From contig NZ_FMTL01000001.1 in NCBI RefSeq assembly GCF_900099645.1, positions 1,054,001-1,118,000 on the forward strand: a stretch of 64,000 bases of DNA, written 5' to 3'. This document shows, in pieces, positions 48,330 through 57,821 of the stretch. The position numbers and the translations under genes were made by a program. Every line of letters begins with the position of its first letter. Positions within the stretch are counted from its first letter, which is position 1. A model generated the notes under the pieces. It saw only the letters and a program-made list of their open reading frames with translations. It was not told where the DNA came from and made no database searches. Source of the stretch: Pseudomonas peli (lineage in GTDB: Bacteria; Pseudomonadota; Gammaproteobacteria; Pseudomonadales; Pseudomonadaceae).

Positions 48330-49622
48330 ATGCTGGAAAGACTGTTCCAACTCAAAGCCCATAACACCACGGTACGCACCGAGTGCTTGGCGGGCCTGAC
48401 CACCTTCCTGACCATGGCCTACATCCTCTTCGTCAACCCGAGCATCCTCGGTGAAACCGGCATGGATAAAGGTGCGATCTTCGTCGCCACCTGCCTGGCT
48501 GCCGCCATCGGCTCGGCGATCATGGGCCTGATCGCCAACTACCCGATTGCCCTAGCACCGGGCATGGGCCTCAACGCCTTCTTTACCTACACCGTGGTGC
48601 TGGGCATGGGCCACACCTGGCAGGTGGCGCTGGGCGCGGTATTCCTCTCAGCCTGCCTGTTCCTGCTGCTGTCGATCTTCAAGATCCGCGAATGGATCAT
48701 CAACAGCATCCCCCTGGAGCTGCGCTCGGCGATAGCCGCCGGTATCGGCCTGTTCCTCGCACTGATCGCCCTGCAAAGCGCCGGCATCGTGGTCGACCAC
48801 CCAGCAACGCTGGTGGGCATGGGTGACCTCAGCAAGCCGCAGGCACTGCTGGCGATTCTCGGCTTCTTCGTGATCGTCGGCCTTGAGGCGCGCAAGGTCA
48901 CCGGCGCGGTGCTGATCGGCATTCTGCTGATTACTCTGATCAGCATGGCCCTGGGCATTTCGCAGTTTGGCGGCGTGGTCTCGATGCCGCCGTCGCTGGC
49001 ACCGACCTTCCTGCAGCTGGACATCATGGGCGCGCTGGACATTGGTCTGATCAGCGTGATCTTCGCCTTCCTGTTCGTCGATCTGTTCGACAACTCCGGC
49101 ACCCTGATTGCCGTCGCCAAGAAGGCTGGGCTGATGCGCAAGGACGGCCATATGCCGAAGATGGGCCGCGCGCTGATCGCCGACAGCACTGCCGCCATGG
49201 GTGGCTCGCTGCTGGGCACCTCGACCACTACCAGCTACATCGAATCGGCCGCCGGGGTATCCGCTGGCGGGCGTACCGGCCTGACCGCCTGCGTGGTCGC
49301 CGTGCTGTTTCTGCTGGCGCTGTTCTTTGCCCCGCTGGCAGGCAGTGTGCCGGCCTTCGCCACTGCACCCGCGCTGATGTTCGTCGCGGTGCTGATGACC
49401 GCCGGGATGGCCGAGATCGACTGGGAAGACATCACCGTTGCCGCACCCGTGCTGATCACCGCCCTGGCTATGCCGCTGACCTTCTCCATCGCGTCCGGCA
49501 TCGCCTTCGGCTTTATCGCCTGGGTGGCCGCCAAGACCCTGGCTGGCCGCTGGCGCGAGCTGAACCTGATGCTGGTGATCCTCGCCGGCTTCTGCGTGGT
49601 CAAGCTCGGCCTGTTCTCTTAA
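48330..49622 (+). CDS. NCS2 purine permease (AzgA-like)
   Basis: A 430-residue transporter with about 14 helices: MLERLFQLKAHNTTVRTECLAGLTTFLTMAYILFVNPSIL, then NYPIALAPGMGLNAFFTY, the family signatures, and FDNSGTLIAVAKKAG. AzgA/PbuG-type members import adenine, guanine or hypoxanthine with protons. It has GGGGAG upstream of the ATG and a leader of about 100 nt after a -10-like TATGAT. It is followed by trmA as in P. aeruginosa. Confidence 0.92.
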   Translation: MLERLFQLKAHNTTVRTECLAGLTTFLTMAYILFVNPSILGETGMDKGAIFVATCLAAAIGSAIMGLIANYPIALAPGMGLNAFFTYTVVLGMGHTWQVALGAVFLSACLFLLLSIFKIREWIINSIPLELRSAIAAGIGLFLALIALQSAGIVVDHPATLVGMGDLSKPQALLAILGFFVIVGLEARKVTGAVLIGILLITLISMALGISQFGGVVSMPPSLAPTFLQLDIMGALDIGLISVIFAFLFVDLFDNSGTLIAVAKKAGLMRKDGHMPKMGRALIADSTAAMGGSLLGTSTTTSYIESAAGVSAGGRTGLTACVVAVLFLLALFFAPLAGSVPAFATAPALMFVAVLMTAGMAEIDWEDITVAAPVLITALAMPLTFSIASGIAFGFIAWVAAKTLAGRWRELNLMLVILAGFCVVKLGLFS

Positions 49623-49689
49623 GCCCGTTCGCACCGCCCGCCAGCAGCTATGCCGGCGGGCGCCTCCAGCGCTGATTAGCGAGTAATCC

Positions 49690-50778
49690 ATGAGCCGTTC
49701 CCAGTTCGATCCCGCCAACTACGCCGCCCAACTTGCGGAGAAGCAGCAGCGCCTGATCGAGCTGTTGGCACCCTTCGATGCGCCCGCCCCCGAGGTATTC
49801 GAGTCGCCGCGCGAGCACTATCGCCTGCGCGCCGAATTCCGCTTGTGGCGTGAAGGTGAGGATCGCCACTACGCGATGTTCGAAGCCGGCGATAACCTCA
49901 ACCCGATTTTCTTTGAAGATTTCCCCATCGCCAGCGCGCAGATCAACGCCCTGATGCCGCGCCTCAAGGCTGCCTGGCAAGCCAGCAGCGCCCTGAGCTT
50001 CAAGCTGTTCCAGGTCGAGTTCCTGACCACCCTGGCCGGCGACGGACTGATTACCCTGTGCTACCACCGCCCACTGGATGCCGCCTGGCAGGCCGACGCT
50101 GAAAAGCTCGCCGCCGAGCTGCAGGTCAGCATCATTGGCCGCTCCAAGGGCAAGCGCATCGTCATCGGCAAGGACTATGTCGAGGAGAAACTGCAGGTCG
50201 CCGGACGCACCTTCAGCTATCGCCAACCGGAGGGGGCGTTTACTCAACCCAACGGTGAAGTGAACCAGAAGATGCTCGCCTGGGCCTATGACGCGCTTGG
50301 CGAACGCTCGGACGATTTGCTTGAGCTGTACTGCGGCAACGGCAACTTCACCCTGCCGCTGGCCACCCGCGTGCGCAAGGTGCTGGCCACCGAGATCAGC
50401 AAGTCCTCGGTCAACGCCGCACTGGCCAACCTGGCCGACAACGGCGTGGACAACATCACGCTGGTGCGCCTGTCTGCCGAGGAGCTGACCGAAGCGCTGA
50501 ATGACGTGCGACCGTTCCGCCGCCTAGCCGATATCGATCTGAAAAGTTACGACTTCGGCTGCGTATTCGTCGACCCGCCGCGCGCTGGCATGGACCCGGA
50601 CACCTGCGAGCTGACCCGACGCTTCGAGCGCATCCTGTACATCTCCTGCAACCCGGAGACCCTGGCCGCTAACATCGCCCAACTCAATGACACCCACAAG
50701 GTGACGCGCTGCGCGCTGTTCGACCAGTTCCCCTACACCCACCATATGGAGTCGGGTGTGCTGCTGGAGCGCCGTTAA
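49690..50778 (+). CDS. trmA: tRNA (uracil-5-)-methyltransferase
   Basis: A 362-residue TrmA that makes m5U54 (ribothymidine) in tRNA. It contains [15 protein letters not shown] (SAM site), [16 protein letters not shown], and the nucleophile in YISCNPETL, with the final [23 protein letters not shown]. The start [19 protein letters not shown] has GAG at -10. It is located after the purine permease and convergent with a membrane protein gene 2 bp away. Confidence 0.97.
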   Translation: MSRSQFDPANYAAQLAEKQQRLIELLAPFDAPAPEVFESPREHYRLRAEFRLWREGEDRHYAMFEAGDNLNPIFFEDFPIASAQINALMPRLKAAWQASSALSFKLFQVEFLTTLAGDGLITLCYHRPLDAAWQADAEKLAAELQVSIIGRSKGKRIVIGKDYVEEKLQVAGRTFSYRQPEGAFTQPNGEVNQKMLAWAYDALGERSDDLLELYCGNGNFTLPLATRVRKVLATEISKSSVNAALANLADNGVDNITLVRLSAEELTEALNDVRPFRRLADIDLKSYDFGCVFVDPPRAGMDPDTCELTRRFERILYISCNPETLAANIAQLNDTHKVTRCALFDQFPYTHHMESGVLLERR

Positions 50779-50780
50779 GC

Positions 50781-51167
50781 CTACAGGCGCTGCAAGCCGC
50801 GCAGCGCCCAATAGCTCAGCCCTGCCGATACCACTTCCAACAGCAGCGCGTAGAGATTGAACGTCTGCTGCGCGCCACCATCCAGCCACAGCCCGCCAAT
50901 GCGTGCCAACGCCAGCGCGCTGTAGAGCAGCACCAGCAGAGTCAGCGCAGCGCGCGTCAGCTCCAGCCGACTCAGCGACAAGCCGAGAAACGCCGCCAGC
51001 CCCAGTTGCAAGCCACCGTAGAACGCCCGCATATCCGTGGCGGCTGCCGGCGACATCAGCAACATACCGCTGAGGTTGGCCATTTCATGGGGACGCACAA
51101 AATAGGCCAGCCCCAGCCCCGCCAATGCCAACAGTTGAATCACCAGTACTGCGCGTGCAAACAACAT
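50781..51167 (-). CDS. DUF4345-type small membrane protein
   Basis: A 128-residue inner-membrane protein with about four hydrophobic helices (MLFARAVLVIQLLALAGLGLAYFVRP, then DMRAFYGGLQLGLAAFL and LVLLYSALALARIGGLW). The layout and the RAFYGGLQLG stretch fit DUF4345. Function unknown. The start at 51167 is used instead of 51203, because GGGGGTG lies just upstream and the family begins near the first helix. Confidence 0.8.
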   Translation of the reverse strand: MLFARAVLVIQLLALAGLGLAYFVRPHEMANLSGMLLMSPAAATDMRAFYGGLQLGLAAFLGLSLSRLELTRAALTLLVLLYSALALARIGGLWLDGGAQQTFNLYALLLEVVSAGLSYWALRGLQRL

Positions 51168-51293
51168 GAACACCCCCTCCCCCTGAAATCGAGCACGCAG
51201 CATAAGCTGCGCCCGTCCGATTCGGAAATCGCCGGTGGTTGCCCACGGCCGCCCGGCGCTATGCTCAGCCTTTCACCTGCCAGGAGTTACCCG

Positions 51294-51734
51294 ATGCGCC
51301 AGTTGCTTGTTCTCGCCGGGCTGTTTGTCAGCAGCCTGAGTTTCGCCGCCGACCCCCTGACCATCGACGTGCATCGCGATGCCAACTGCGGTTGCTGCAA
51401 GGCCTGGATCAGCCACCTGCAGGACAACGGCTTTAAGGTTGTTGATCATGTAGAAACCGATATGAGTGCGGTCAAACAGCGCCTGGGCGTGCCGCCGCGC
51501 CTATCGTCCTGTCATACCGGAGTGATCAACGGCCAGTTTGTCGAAGGCCATGTACCGGCCGCCGACATTCTCAAAATGCGCAAACAGCCCGACCTGCTCG
51601 GTGCAGCCGTACCCGGCATGCCAGCCGGCTCACCGGGTATGGAATACGGCAATGTACGCGATGCCTATCAAGTCATCGGCCTGGATAAGCAAGGCGCCGA
51701 GCGGGTGATCAGCGAATACCCCACCATTGAATAA
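51294..51734 (+). CDS. DUF411 exported metal-binding protein
   Basis: A 146-residue protein with a signal peptide (MRQLLVLAGLFVSSLSFAA) and the DUF411 core ITIDVHRDANCGCCKAWISH-like (here DVHRDANCGCCKAWI), then PPRLSSCHTGVINGQFVEGHVPA. The CGCC motif and the CHT site suggest metal (copper) binding; related genes often accompany copper or other metal resistance genes. None is nearby. The ATG at 51294 has AGGAG at -12. Confidence 0.87.
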   Translation: MRQLLVLAGLFVSSLSFAADPLTIDVHRDANCGCCKAWISHLQDNGFKVVDHVETDMSAVKQRLGVPPRLSSCHTGVINGQFVEGHVPAADILKMRKQPDLLGAAVPGMPAGSPGMEYGNVRDAYQVIGLDKQGAERVISEYPTIE

Positions 51735-51804
51735 GTGACGACTGCACTGGCGTAGTTCAAGCCTGCGGACGACACTCACGCTCGACAGACACAGGACGAT
51801 AGCG

Positions 51805-52674
51805 ATGCGCTGGAAACGCGGTAGACGCAGTGACAACGTGGTGGATGCACGCGGCAGCGGCTCACGCATGAGCGGCGGCAAAGGGCTGACCCTGGGCGGA
51901 GTGGCCATCGTGGTGATCGTCGGCCTGCTCAGCGGCCAGGACCCGATGCAGATTCTCGGCCAGCTGGCCGGGCAAGCCATGCAGGGCGGCTCGGTCAGCA
52001 CGCCGCAACGCTCAACGCCTGCCGCCAATGACGAGCAGTCGGAATTCGTCCGCACCGTGCTCGGCGATACCGAGGACACCTGGCGGGACATCTTCCAGGG
52101 CGCCAATCGGCAGTACAAGGACCCGACCCTGGTGCTGTTTCGCGGCGGGGTGAATTCCGCCTGTGGCTTTGCCAACTCGGCAGTCGGGCCGTTCTATTGT
52201 CCAGGCGATCAGCGGGTGTACATCGATCTGGCGTTCTTCCGCGAGCTGGAACAACGCTTTGGCGCCGCCGGCGACTTTGCCCAGGCCTATGTGATTGCCC
52301 ATGAAGTCGGCCACCACGTGCAGACCCTGCTCGGCGTCTCGGCCAAGGTCAACGCTGCCCGCCAACGCGGCGAACGGGTGGAGGGTGCGAACGGGCTACT
52401 GGTACGCCAGGAGTTGCAGGCCGACTGCCTGGCCGGGGTGTGGGCCTATCACGGTCAGCAGCGCCATGACTGGCTGGAGCCAGGCGATATTGAAGAAGCG
52501 CTGAACGCCGCCAATGCCATCGGCGATGACCGCTTGCAGAAGCAGGCCCGTGGCCAGGTGGTGCCTGACTCCTTCACCCACGGCACCTCAGAGCAGCGCG
52601 TGCGCTGGTTCAAGACCGGTTTCGACGGCGGCGATGTCGGCCGCTGCGATACGTTCAAGGCCACGCGACTGTAA
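51805..52674 (+). CDS. Neutral zinc metallopeptidase, YpfJ family
   Basis: A 289-residue protein. A short cytoplasmic start (MRWKRGRRSDNVVDARGSG) is followed by one membrane anchor (LGGVAIVVIVGLLSG) and an extracytoplasmic domain with the zinc motif HEVGHHVQ near residue 167. LVLFRGGVNSACGFA, PFYCPGDQRVYIDLAFF and QADCLAGVWA are typical of YpfJ/KPN_02809 proteins. The physiological role is unknown. Confidence 0.93.
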   Translation: MRWKRGRRSDNVVDARGSGSRMSGGKGLTLGGVAIVVIVGLLSGQDPMQILGQLAGQAMQGGSVSTPQRSTPAANDEQSEFVRTVLGDTEDTWRDIFQGANRQYKDPTLVLFRGGVNSACGFANSAVGPFYCPGDQRVYIDLAFFRELEQRFGAAGDFAQAYVIAHEVGHHVQTLLGVSAKVNAARQRGERVEGANGLLVRQELQADCLAGVWAYHGQQRHDWLEPGDIEEALNAANAIGDDRLQKQARGQVVPDSFTHGTSEQRVRWFKTGFDGGDVGRCDTFKATRL

Positions 52675-52703
52675 ACCAGACAAACGCCCAAGATATTCAG
52701 CGC

Positions 52704-52745
52704 AAAAAAATGCCGTTTACCGGATCAGGTAAGCGGCATTTTTTA
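52704..52745. terminator. Shared convergent terminator
   Basis: AAAATGCCG-T-TTACC and GGTAA-G-CGGCATTTT arms around GGATCA with A/T tails on both sides, between the peptidase and kinase genes, which end towards each other. Confidence 0.85.
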
Positions 52746-52762
52746 TCAGCTGCACGCTCTGT

Positions 52763-53650
52763 CTATTGCGCCCAAGGCGGTGGCGGCTCTTCGCCCTTGG
52801 GTTCGTCTTCGGCATTCAGCAGCGCCTGACGGCGCGCTTCGTCGGCCAAGGCGGCCTTGATCTCGCGCATCACCGCATCGATATCGGCTTCTTCTTCAGG
52901 ATCATCGAATTCACCCGTCAGCGGGCTTTCCGGGGTCAGTTCACCGGCCTCATACAGCGCCCACATTTCCTTGGCGTACTTGGTGAATTTCAATTCCGGG
53001 GCAAACTGACCGAAATACTCAGCCATGTTGCGCACATCACGCTCAAGCATCTTGAACGCATGGTTGTTGCCGGCCGCATCCACCGCTTGCGGCAAGTCGA
53101 TAATCACCGGGCCACCCGGATCAAGCAGCACGTTGAATTCCGACAGGTCACCATGCACCAGGCCAGCGCAGAGCATTTTCACCACTTCATGAATCATAAA
53201 AGCGTGGAATTCGCGGGCATCGTCCGGGTGCAGGTCGACATCATTGAGGCGTGGAGCCGCGTCGCCCTCACCGTCATCGACCAGCTCCATGAGCAACACG
53301 CCTTCAAGGAAGTCATACGGCTTGGGCACCCGCACCCCGGCGTTGGCCAGGCGGAACAAGGCGGCAACCTCGGCATTCTGCCAGGCATCTTCCTGGCCCT
53401 TACGGCCGTACTTCGAACCTTTGGCCATGGCCCGGGCATCACGGCTGTTGCGTACCTTGCGGCCTTCCTGGTACTCGGCGGCTTGGCGAAAACTGCGTTT
53501 ATTGGCTTCCTTGTAGACCTTGGCGACGCGCAGTTCCTCACCGCAGCGCACCACGTAGACCGCGGCTTCTTTACCGCTCATCAGCGGGCGTATCACTTCA
53601 TCGACCAGCCCGGCTTCGACCAGGGGCTCAATACGTTTTGGCGTCTTCAT
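52763..53650 (-). CDS. RIO-type serine protein kinase
   Basis: A 295-residue RIO1-like kinase. It has GKEAAVYVVRCGEELRVAKVYK (ATP site with Lys), the catalytic GLVHGDLSEFNVLLD, and metal-binding VIIDLPQAVDA. The C-terminus is acidic and ends in a proline stretch (EEPPPPWAQ). It resembles P. aeruginosa PA4780. Bacterial RIO kinases are poorly understood; targets unknown. Confidence 0.92.
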   Translation of the reverse strand: MKTPKRIEPLVEAGLVDEVIRPLMSGKEAAVYVVRCGEELRVAKVYKEANKRSFRQAAEYQEGRKVRNSRDARAMAKGSKYGRKGQEDAWQNAEVAALFRLANAGVRVPKPYDFLEGVLLMELVDDGEGDAAPRLNDVDLHPDDAREFHAFMIHEVVKMLCAGLVHGDLSEFNVLLDPGGPVIIDLPQAVDAAGNNHAFKMLERDVRNMAEYFGQFAPELKFTKYAKEMWALYEAGELTPESPLTGEFDDPEEEADIDAVMREIKAALADEARRQALLNAEDEPKGEEPPPPWAQ

Positions 53651-53995
53651 CAGCTTTAATCAGGGGTCCTGTGTTGCCCAAGTCGACTCTGCCGCCCGTT
53701 ATACGGCAATCTTTACGCAGCGCCCACCCTCCTGTCAGCACACCCCGCATTACCTGGCGCCACCCAGACCGATCGAAGGCTGAGTAAATCGCTCTATCAT
53801 GCCGCCTAGCGGTGTGTTAAGCGGCGCACATGCAGCAAACCCGGTGTTACAAACACACGCACCATGCAACCAAAAGGGATTTAACACTGTCCCATTCGCT
53901 GTATATTCGCCAGCCGGTCATGCCACGCGCAAGGACCCTTACCGCTACCCCGCGAAGGCGCCTCGCCTGAGCCTGCATGATTGGGGGAAACAACT
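53651..53995. other. Intergenic region before the first DUF2218 gene
   Basis: About 345 bp. An open frame at 53799-53999 has no codon pattern or family I recognise and I do not call it. A less GC-rich part near 53860-53910 may hold the promoter of the plus-strand gene. Confidence 0.4.
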
Positions 53996-54400
53996 GTGAA
54001 ACATGCCCAATCTGGCAGCAGCACCCTGCCCCAGCAGCCACATCTTCAGGCGCGCAACGCAGTGGGCAGTCTGGCCGCCAAACGCCAGGCGCACCCTAAG
54101 CGCTGCAACGGCATCGCCGCGCTGCACATCGCCTCCAGCCATGTCGTCACCGATACGCCTGCACGCTACATCAGCCGCCTGTGTGCGCAGTTTGCGCACA
54201 AGCTGCCCGTCAGTTTCGGTGACCACCACGGGCGCATCGAATTTGCCTTCGGCCTCTCGCACCTGCATGCGGATCGAACCGGCCTGCATATCACTGTCCT
54301 GAGTAATAACCCGCAGGACCTGAACAAGCTCAAGCACCTGATAGCCACACACTTCGAGCGCTTTGCCTGGCAAGGCGAGTTGGACCTCGCGTGGCAGTAG
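53996..54400 (+). CDS. DUF2218 protein with N-terminal extension
   Basis: A 134-residue protein starting at GTG 53996 (GGGGGA 7 bp upstream). Residues from about 48 onward form a DUF2218 domain: TDTPARYISRLCAQFAHKLP, then HHGRIEF and HFERFAWQGELDLAWQ at the end. The first 45 residues are unlike the family, which usually begins near the TDTPARYI motif; no in-frame ATG occurs at that point. DUF2218 is of unknown function. A shorter paralogue lies at 56090. Confidence 0.7.
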   Translation: MKHAQSGSSTLPQQPHLQARNAVGSLAAKRQAHPKRCNGIAALHIASSHVVTDTPARYISRLCAQFAHKLPVSFGDHHGRIEFAFGLSHLHADRTGLHITVLSNNPQDLNKLKHLIATHFERFAWQGELDLAWQ

Positions 54401-54431
54401 CCCACGACACCCCACCACGCAGGTGAGCACC

Positions 54432-55322
54432 TCAGGGTGCCAATAACTGCTGCCGCAGCGCCTCGATGGCATAACGCACTTTGGCCGGTTGTGCATCGCG
54501 GCGCGGTGTCACCAAATAAATACCAAACGGCGGCATGCGCCAGTGCGGCAGTAGCTCACGCAAGCTGCCATTGGCCAACTCTTCGAGCACTTCCTGCTCC
54601 GGTTGCAGCGACACACCCATACCGGCCAAGGTGAAATGGCGCACGGCGAGGATGTTGTTGCACCCCACCCGGCTTTCCACACGCAGCTTCTCGACCTGGG
54701 CGTGTGGCCCATGCAGCTCCAGCAAGTTGAACGCACTGTCACTGTGCAAAATCAGCCAGTCCAGGCCGATCAGGTCCTGAGGCTGAGTGATCGGCGGTTT
54801 GCGCAGCAGATAGGCCGGCGCAGCGCACAGCAACATGCGTGTATCACCGATATGCCGCGCCACCAGGCTGGAGTCTTCCAGATGGCCGACACGAATGGCC
54901 AGGTCGATGCGCTGTTCGACCAGGTCGACCTGCTCATCCTGAAAAAACAGCTTGAGGCTCAGGCCACTATGCGCCTGCAACAGCGGCGCCAGCGCCGCGC
55001 TGAGCCGCCGTCCGGAAAACCCCACGGGCGCGGCAATACGCAGCTCGCCGACCGGGGCATCGCGTAACTCGGCCAGGCGCTGTTCGGCCTGCTGCGCCAG
55101 TGCCAGCACCTGAGCGCAGCTCTGGTAGAAGGTCGCACCCGCTTCGGTCAGGGTCAGCTTGCGCGTGGTGCGATGCAGCAGGCTGACCTGGGTGCTGTCT
55201 TCCAGTTTACGAATCTGCTGACTGACTGCTGAGGCCGTCATCCCCAACACTTCAGCCGCCGCCACCATGGAGCCTCGGTCGACTACGGTGGCGAACACCG
55301 CCATGCGCTTTAACTGCTCCAT
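54432..55322 (-). CDS. LysR family transcriptional regulator
   Basis: A 296-residue regulator. The N-terminal winged helix (MEQLKRMAVFATVVDRGSMVAAAEVLGMTASAVSQQIRKLED) and the effector domain (GELRIAAPVGFSGRRLSAAL...) fit the CrgA/DsdC-like LysR group. It is divergent from the NmrA-like gene at 55423, with 100 bp between, so it probably controls it (usual LysR arrangement). Effector unknown. Confidence 0.92.
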   Translation of the reverse strand: MEQLKRMAVFATVVDRGSMVAAAEVLGMTASAVSQQIRKLEDSTQVSLLHRTTRKLTLTEAGATFYQSCAQVLALAQQAEQRLAELRDAPVGELRIAAPVGFSGRRLSAALAPLLQAHSGLSLKLFFQDEQVDLVEQRIDLAIRVGHLEDSSLVARHIGDTRMLLCAAPAYLLRKPPITQPQDLIGLDWLILHSDSAFNLLELHGPHAQVEKLRVESRVGCNNILAVRHFTLAGMGVSLQPEQEVLEELANGSLRELLPHWRMPPFGIYLVTPRRDAQPAKVRYAIEALRQQLLAP

Positions 55323-55422
55323 TCGTAAGCTCTGCTTAATAGTTAAAGCCTTTTTAGCCTATTTTTCTGCCCTTTACCCAGCTGCGATTATTGCTCTCAC
55401 CTAATCGCACCTGGAGAACCCC

Positions 55423-56064
55423 ATGAAACTCGCCCTGATCGGCGCCAGCGGCTTTGTTGGCGCAGCTGTTCTGCAAGAAGCCCTGGGCCGTGGCCATCAG
55501 GTCACCGGCATCGTTCGTAATCCCGCGAAACTGCCACAGCACCCTGCGCTTAACGCCGTGGCGGGCGATGCCTACAACGCCGAGGCCCTGGCCGCACACC
55601 TCAAGGGTCACGATGCAGTGATCCACACCTTTAATCCCGGCTGGGGCACGGCGGATATTCGCGAACGCTTTATCCAGGGCAGCCAGGCGATCATCGCAGC
55701 CAGCAAACAGGCCGATGTGCAGCGACTGCTAGTGGTCGGCGGCGCAGGTAGCCTGTATGTCGCACCGGGCCTGCAATTGATCGACACCCCGGACTTCCCC
55801 GCCGAATACAAGGAAGGCGCCGAGGGCGCGCGGCAGGCCCTCAACCTGCTCAAGGCTGAAACTGCACTGGCCTGGAGCTTTATCTCACCACCGGCGCTGC
55901 TGCAGCCCGGCGCGCGCAGCGGACAGTTCCGCATCGGCGGCGATCAGTTACTGATGAATGGCGACGCACCGGCGCAGATCTCGGTCGCCGATTTGGCCGT
56001 TGCCATCATTGATGAGCTGGAGCGCCCACATCACCTGCGCCAACGCTTTACCGTTGGCTATTAA
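55423..56064 (+). CDS. NAD(P)-binding oxidoreductase, NmrA/YwnB-like
   Basis: A 213-residue atypical short-chain reductase with a glycine-rich site MKLALIGASGFVGAAVLQEA and GHQVTGIVRNPAKL. It has VVGGAGSLYVAPG and SFISPPALLQPGARSGQFRIG, typical of YwnB/flavin-reductase-like proteins. It lacks a clear YxxxK pair, so catalysis is uncertain. It is followed 26 bp later by a DUF2218 gene. Confidence 0.87.
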   Translation: MKLALIGASGFVGAAVLQEALGRGHQVTGIVRNPAKLPQHPALNAVAGDAYNAEALAAHLKGHDAVIHTFNPGWGTADIRERFIQGSQAIIAASKQADVQRLLVVGGAGSLYVAPGLQLIDTPDFPAEYKEGAEGARQALNLLKAETALAWSFISPPALLQPGARSGQFRIGGDQLLMNGDAPAQISVADLAVAIIDELERPHHLRQRFTVGY

Positions 56065-56089
56065 GCCGTCACTTGACCAGGAGAACCCC

Positions 56090-56371
56090 ATGCCACTGAA
56101 CGCCAGCGCCTATGTCACCACGGATACACCGGCCCGCTATATCAGCCGGCTATGCAAACACTTCGCGTACAAGATTCCGGTAAGTTTCGATGAACACCAC
56201 GGCCGTATCGAGTTCGACAGCGGCCTCGCTCTGCTGCAGGCCGAGACCGACGGTTTGCGCCTGAGTGTGCAAAGCGCCAGCAGCGAAGGCTTGGAAAGCC
56301 TGAAGCAGGTTGTCAGTCGGCATTTTGAGCGCTTCGCCTGGCAAGCCGAACTCAGCCTCGACTGGCAATAA
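56090..56371 (+). CDS. DUF2218 protein
   Basis: A 93-residue protein made of a single DUF2218 domain (MPLNASAYVTTDTPARYISR..., HHGRIEF, HFERFAWQAELSLDWQ). The ATG at 56090 has CAGGAGA 7 bp upstream. It lies 25 bp after the NmrA-like gene and is probably in one operon with it. It is a clear paralogue of the C-terminal part of the gene at 53996. Confidence 0.88.
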   Translation: MPLNASAYVTTDTPARYISRLCKHFAYKIPVSFDEHHGRIEFDSGLALLQAETDGLRLSVQSASSEGLESLKQVVSRHFERFAWQAELSLDWQ

Positions 56372-56435
56372 CCACTGCTGAGTAGGGGGCAACGGCCTGA
56401 GCTCAGCAAATAGCGGCGGCGCGGCAGCCTGTCGC

Positions 56436-57662
56436 TCAGGGCAGGTTGTCACCGAAAGCCGTCTCGATGTTCAGGCCCAGGCTGATCACGCCGAGCAGTA
56501 CATCGGTATCGGGGTCGTAAAGCGGCGCCGATACCTTGCTCTGAAAGCTCTGTGTTGAACCGTCATACTCAATCGCGCCGATATACACCTCGTCACGGGG
56601 GAGCGACGCGGCCCGCTGAAAATCTAGCTCATCAGCCTGCCAATAATCACTGGTGCTCTCGCTCAAGGCCACCAATTGACCACTGGCATCACTGATAAAC
56701 AATTCATTAAACAGCGGGGCATATTGCTGAGCGATACCGGCTAACAGCTTGGATGGCTGCAGGTTGAGCATGCGCCGGATTAGTGGTTTCTCTTCAAGAA
56801 TACGCTCGCGCCGCCACTGCCGATCCAGCTCCTGGATCCGCTCCGCGCTGTTCTCGCGCTGATTCGCCGCCCGCAAAGCCGCAAGCAGATCAGCATGCAG
56901 GCCCCAGCGCGCCACATGCTGTGCGACCAGCTGGCGCAGATAGGCCTGTTCCGCATCACTGAGCGCTATGCTGGCCGGAGCACAGCTTTCCACCTGGCGA
57001 TTGAAGGCTTTGAGAAAGTCCGGGTGCCCATCAAGAAAGGTCTTGGAAAAATACACGCCCAACGGTGAGTAGCGCACGAAACGCTCGTGCAGCGTCTGCT
57101 TATCCTCTATCTGTTCAAGCGTACTGTGCATGGCGCTGCTATCAGCCAGCACCATATTGATACGGCCATGGCGAAGCATTTCCACCAGCTGCTCCAGGCG
57201 GGGCACTTTCTGTTCAACTTTAATACCGCGCGATTCGAGCCAGATCGTGCTGTTGCTGCCCAGTACGCTGCCGATCTTCAGCTGCTTGTCCCAGATGGGC
57301 AGGTTGAGCAGGCTGGGGTCCAGTGCGTACCAGTACCATTTCTCCATCAGCAGCGGCGCCGAGAGCACGGCATAGCCATCCACCAGACTATTGGGCGCGG
57401 AACTGAAGAAGCCGTCGGCAATCTGCCGGCTGACATTGAGGCGAGCCCGCTGCAGCGAGGTCAGCTGAATCTGATAGGGCTGCTGCAGTTGGTTGAAAAT
57501 GCATTCCAGCACCTTGACCGACAAACCGCCGAGTTGGCCATCGACCACTACTTGGTAGGGCTCTTCGAAACTGGTGTCGAGCCGCACGGGCACCGGCGGT
57601 TGCGCAGCGGCGAACACGCTGGCCAGCACCAGCAGCAGCCCCATATGGCGCAGTCTGAACAT
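56436..57662 (-). CDS. Periplasmic binding protein fused to a Cache-like domain
   Basis: A 408-residue exported protein with a signal peptide (MFRLRHMGLLLVLASVFAAAQ). Residues 25-245 resemble a type 3 solute-binding protein (SFEEPYQVVVDGQLGGLSVKVLECIFNQL...DGFFSSAPNSLVDGYAVLSAPL). Residues 290-405 look like a Cache/PDC sensor (LLAGIAQQYAPLFNELFISDASGQLVALSE, then YIGAIEYDG and PLYDPDTDVLLGVISLGLNIE). There is no transmembrane anchor or output domain and no transporter nearby. Ligand sensing through an unknown partner is an inference. The start at 57662 is chosen over 57848. Confidence 0.75.
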   Translation of the reverse strand: MFRLRHMGLLLVLASVFAAAQPPVPVRLDTSFEEPYQVVVDGQLGGLSVKVLECIFNQLQQPYQIQLTSLQRARLNVSRQIADGFFSSAPNSLVDGYAVLSAPLLMEKWYWYALDPSLLNLPIWDKQLKIGSVLGSNSTIWLESRGIKVEQKVPRLEQLVEMLRHGRINMVLADSSAMHSTLEQIEDKQTLHERFVRYSPLGVYFSKTFLDGHPDFLKAFNRQVESCAPASIALSDAEQAYLRQLVAQHVARWGLHADLLAALRAANQRENSAERIQELDRQWRRERILEEKPLIRRMLNLQPSKLLAGIAQQYAPLFNELFISDASGQLVALSESTSDYWQADELDFQRAASLPRDEVYIGAIEYDGSTQSFQSKVSAPLYDPDTDVLLGVISLGLNIETAFGDNLP

Positions 57663-57821
57663 TGCCGTCTCCTTGCGTGAGCGCCGTGGTGGATGCAAAG
57701 AGTCTAGGCGAGGTTGGCTAAGTCGCGGTGCAGCAGCTTGGGTAGCTTTGAAAGTCAGATGTGGATTGGCAGACCGCCAGCCGCAGCCGACAATCCGCCC
57801 ATGATTATTGAGGATCGCGCC

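Noticed and set aside
53799..53999. A 66-residue open frame before the first DUF2218 gene
   Set aside because: No ribosome site, no recognisable motif, and it overlaps the likely promoter and start of the real gene.
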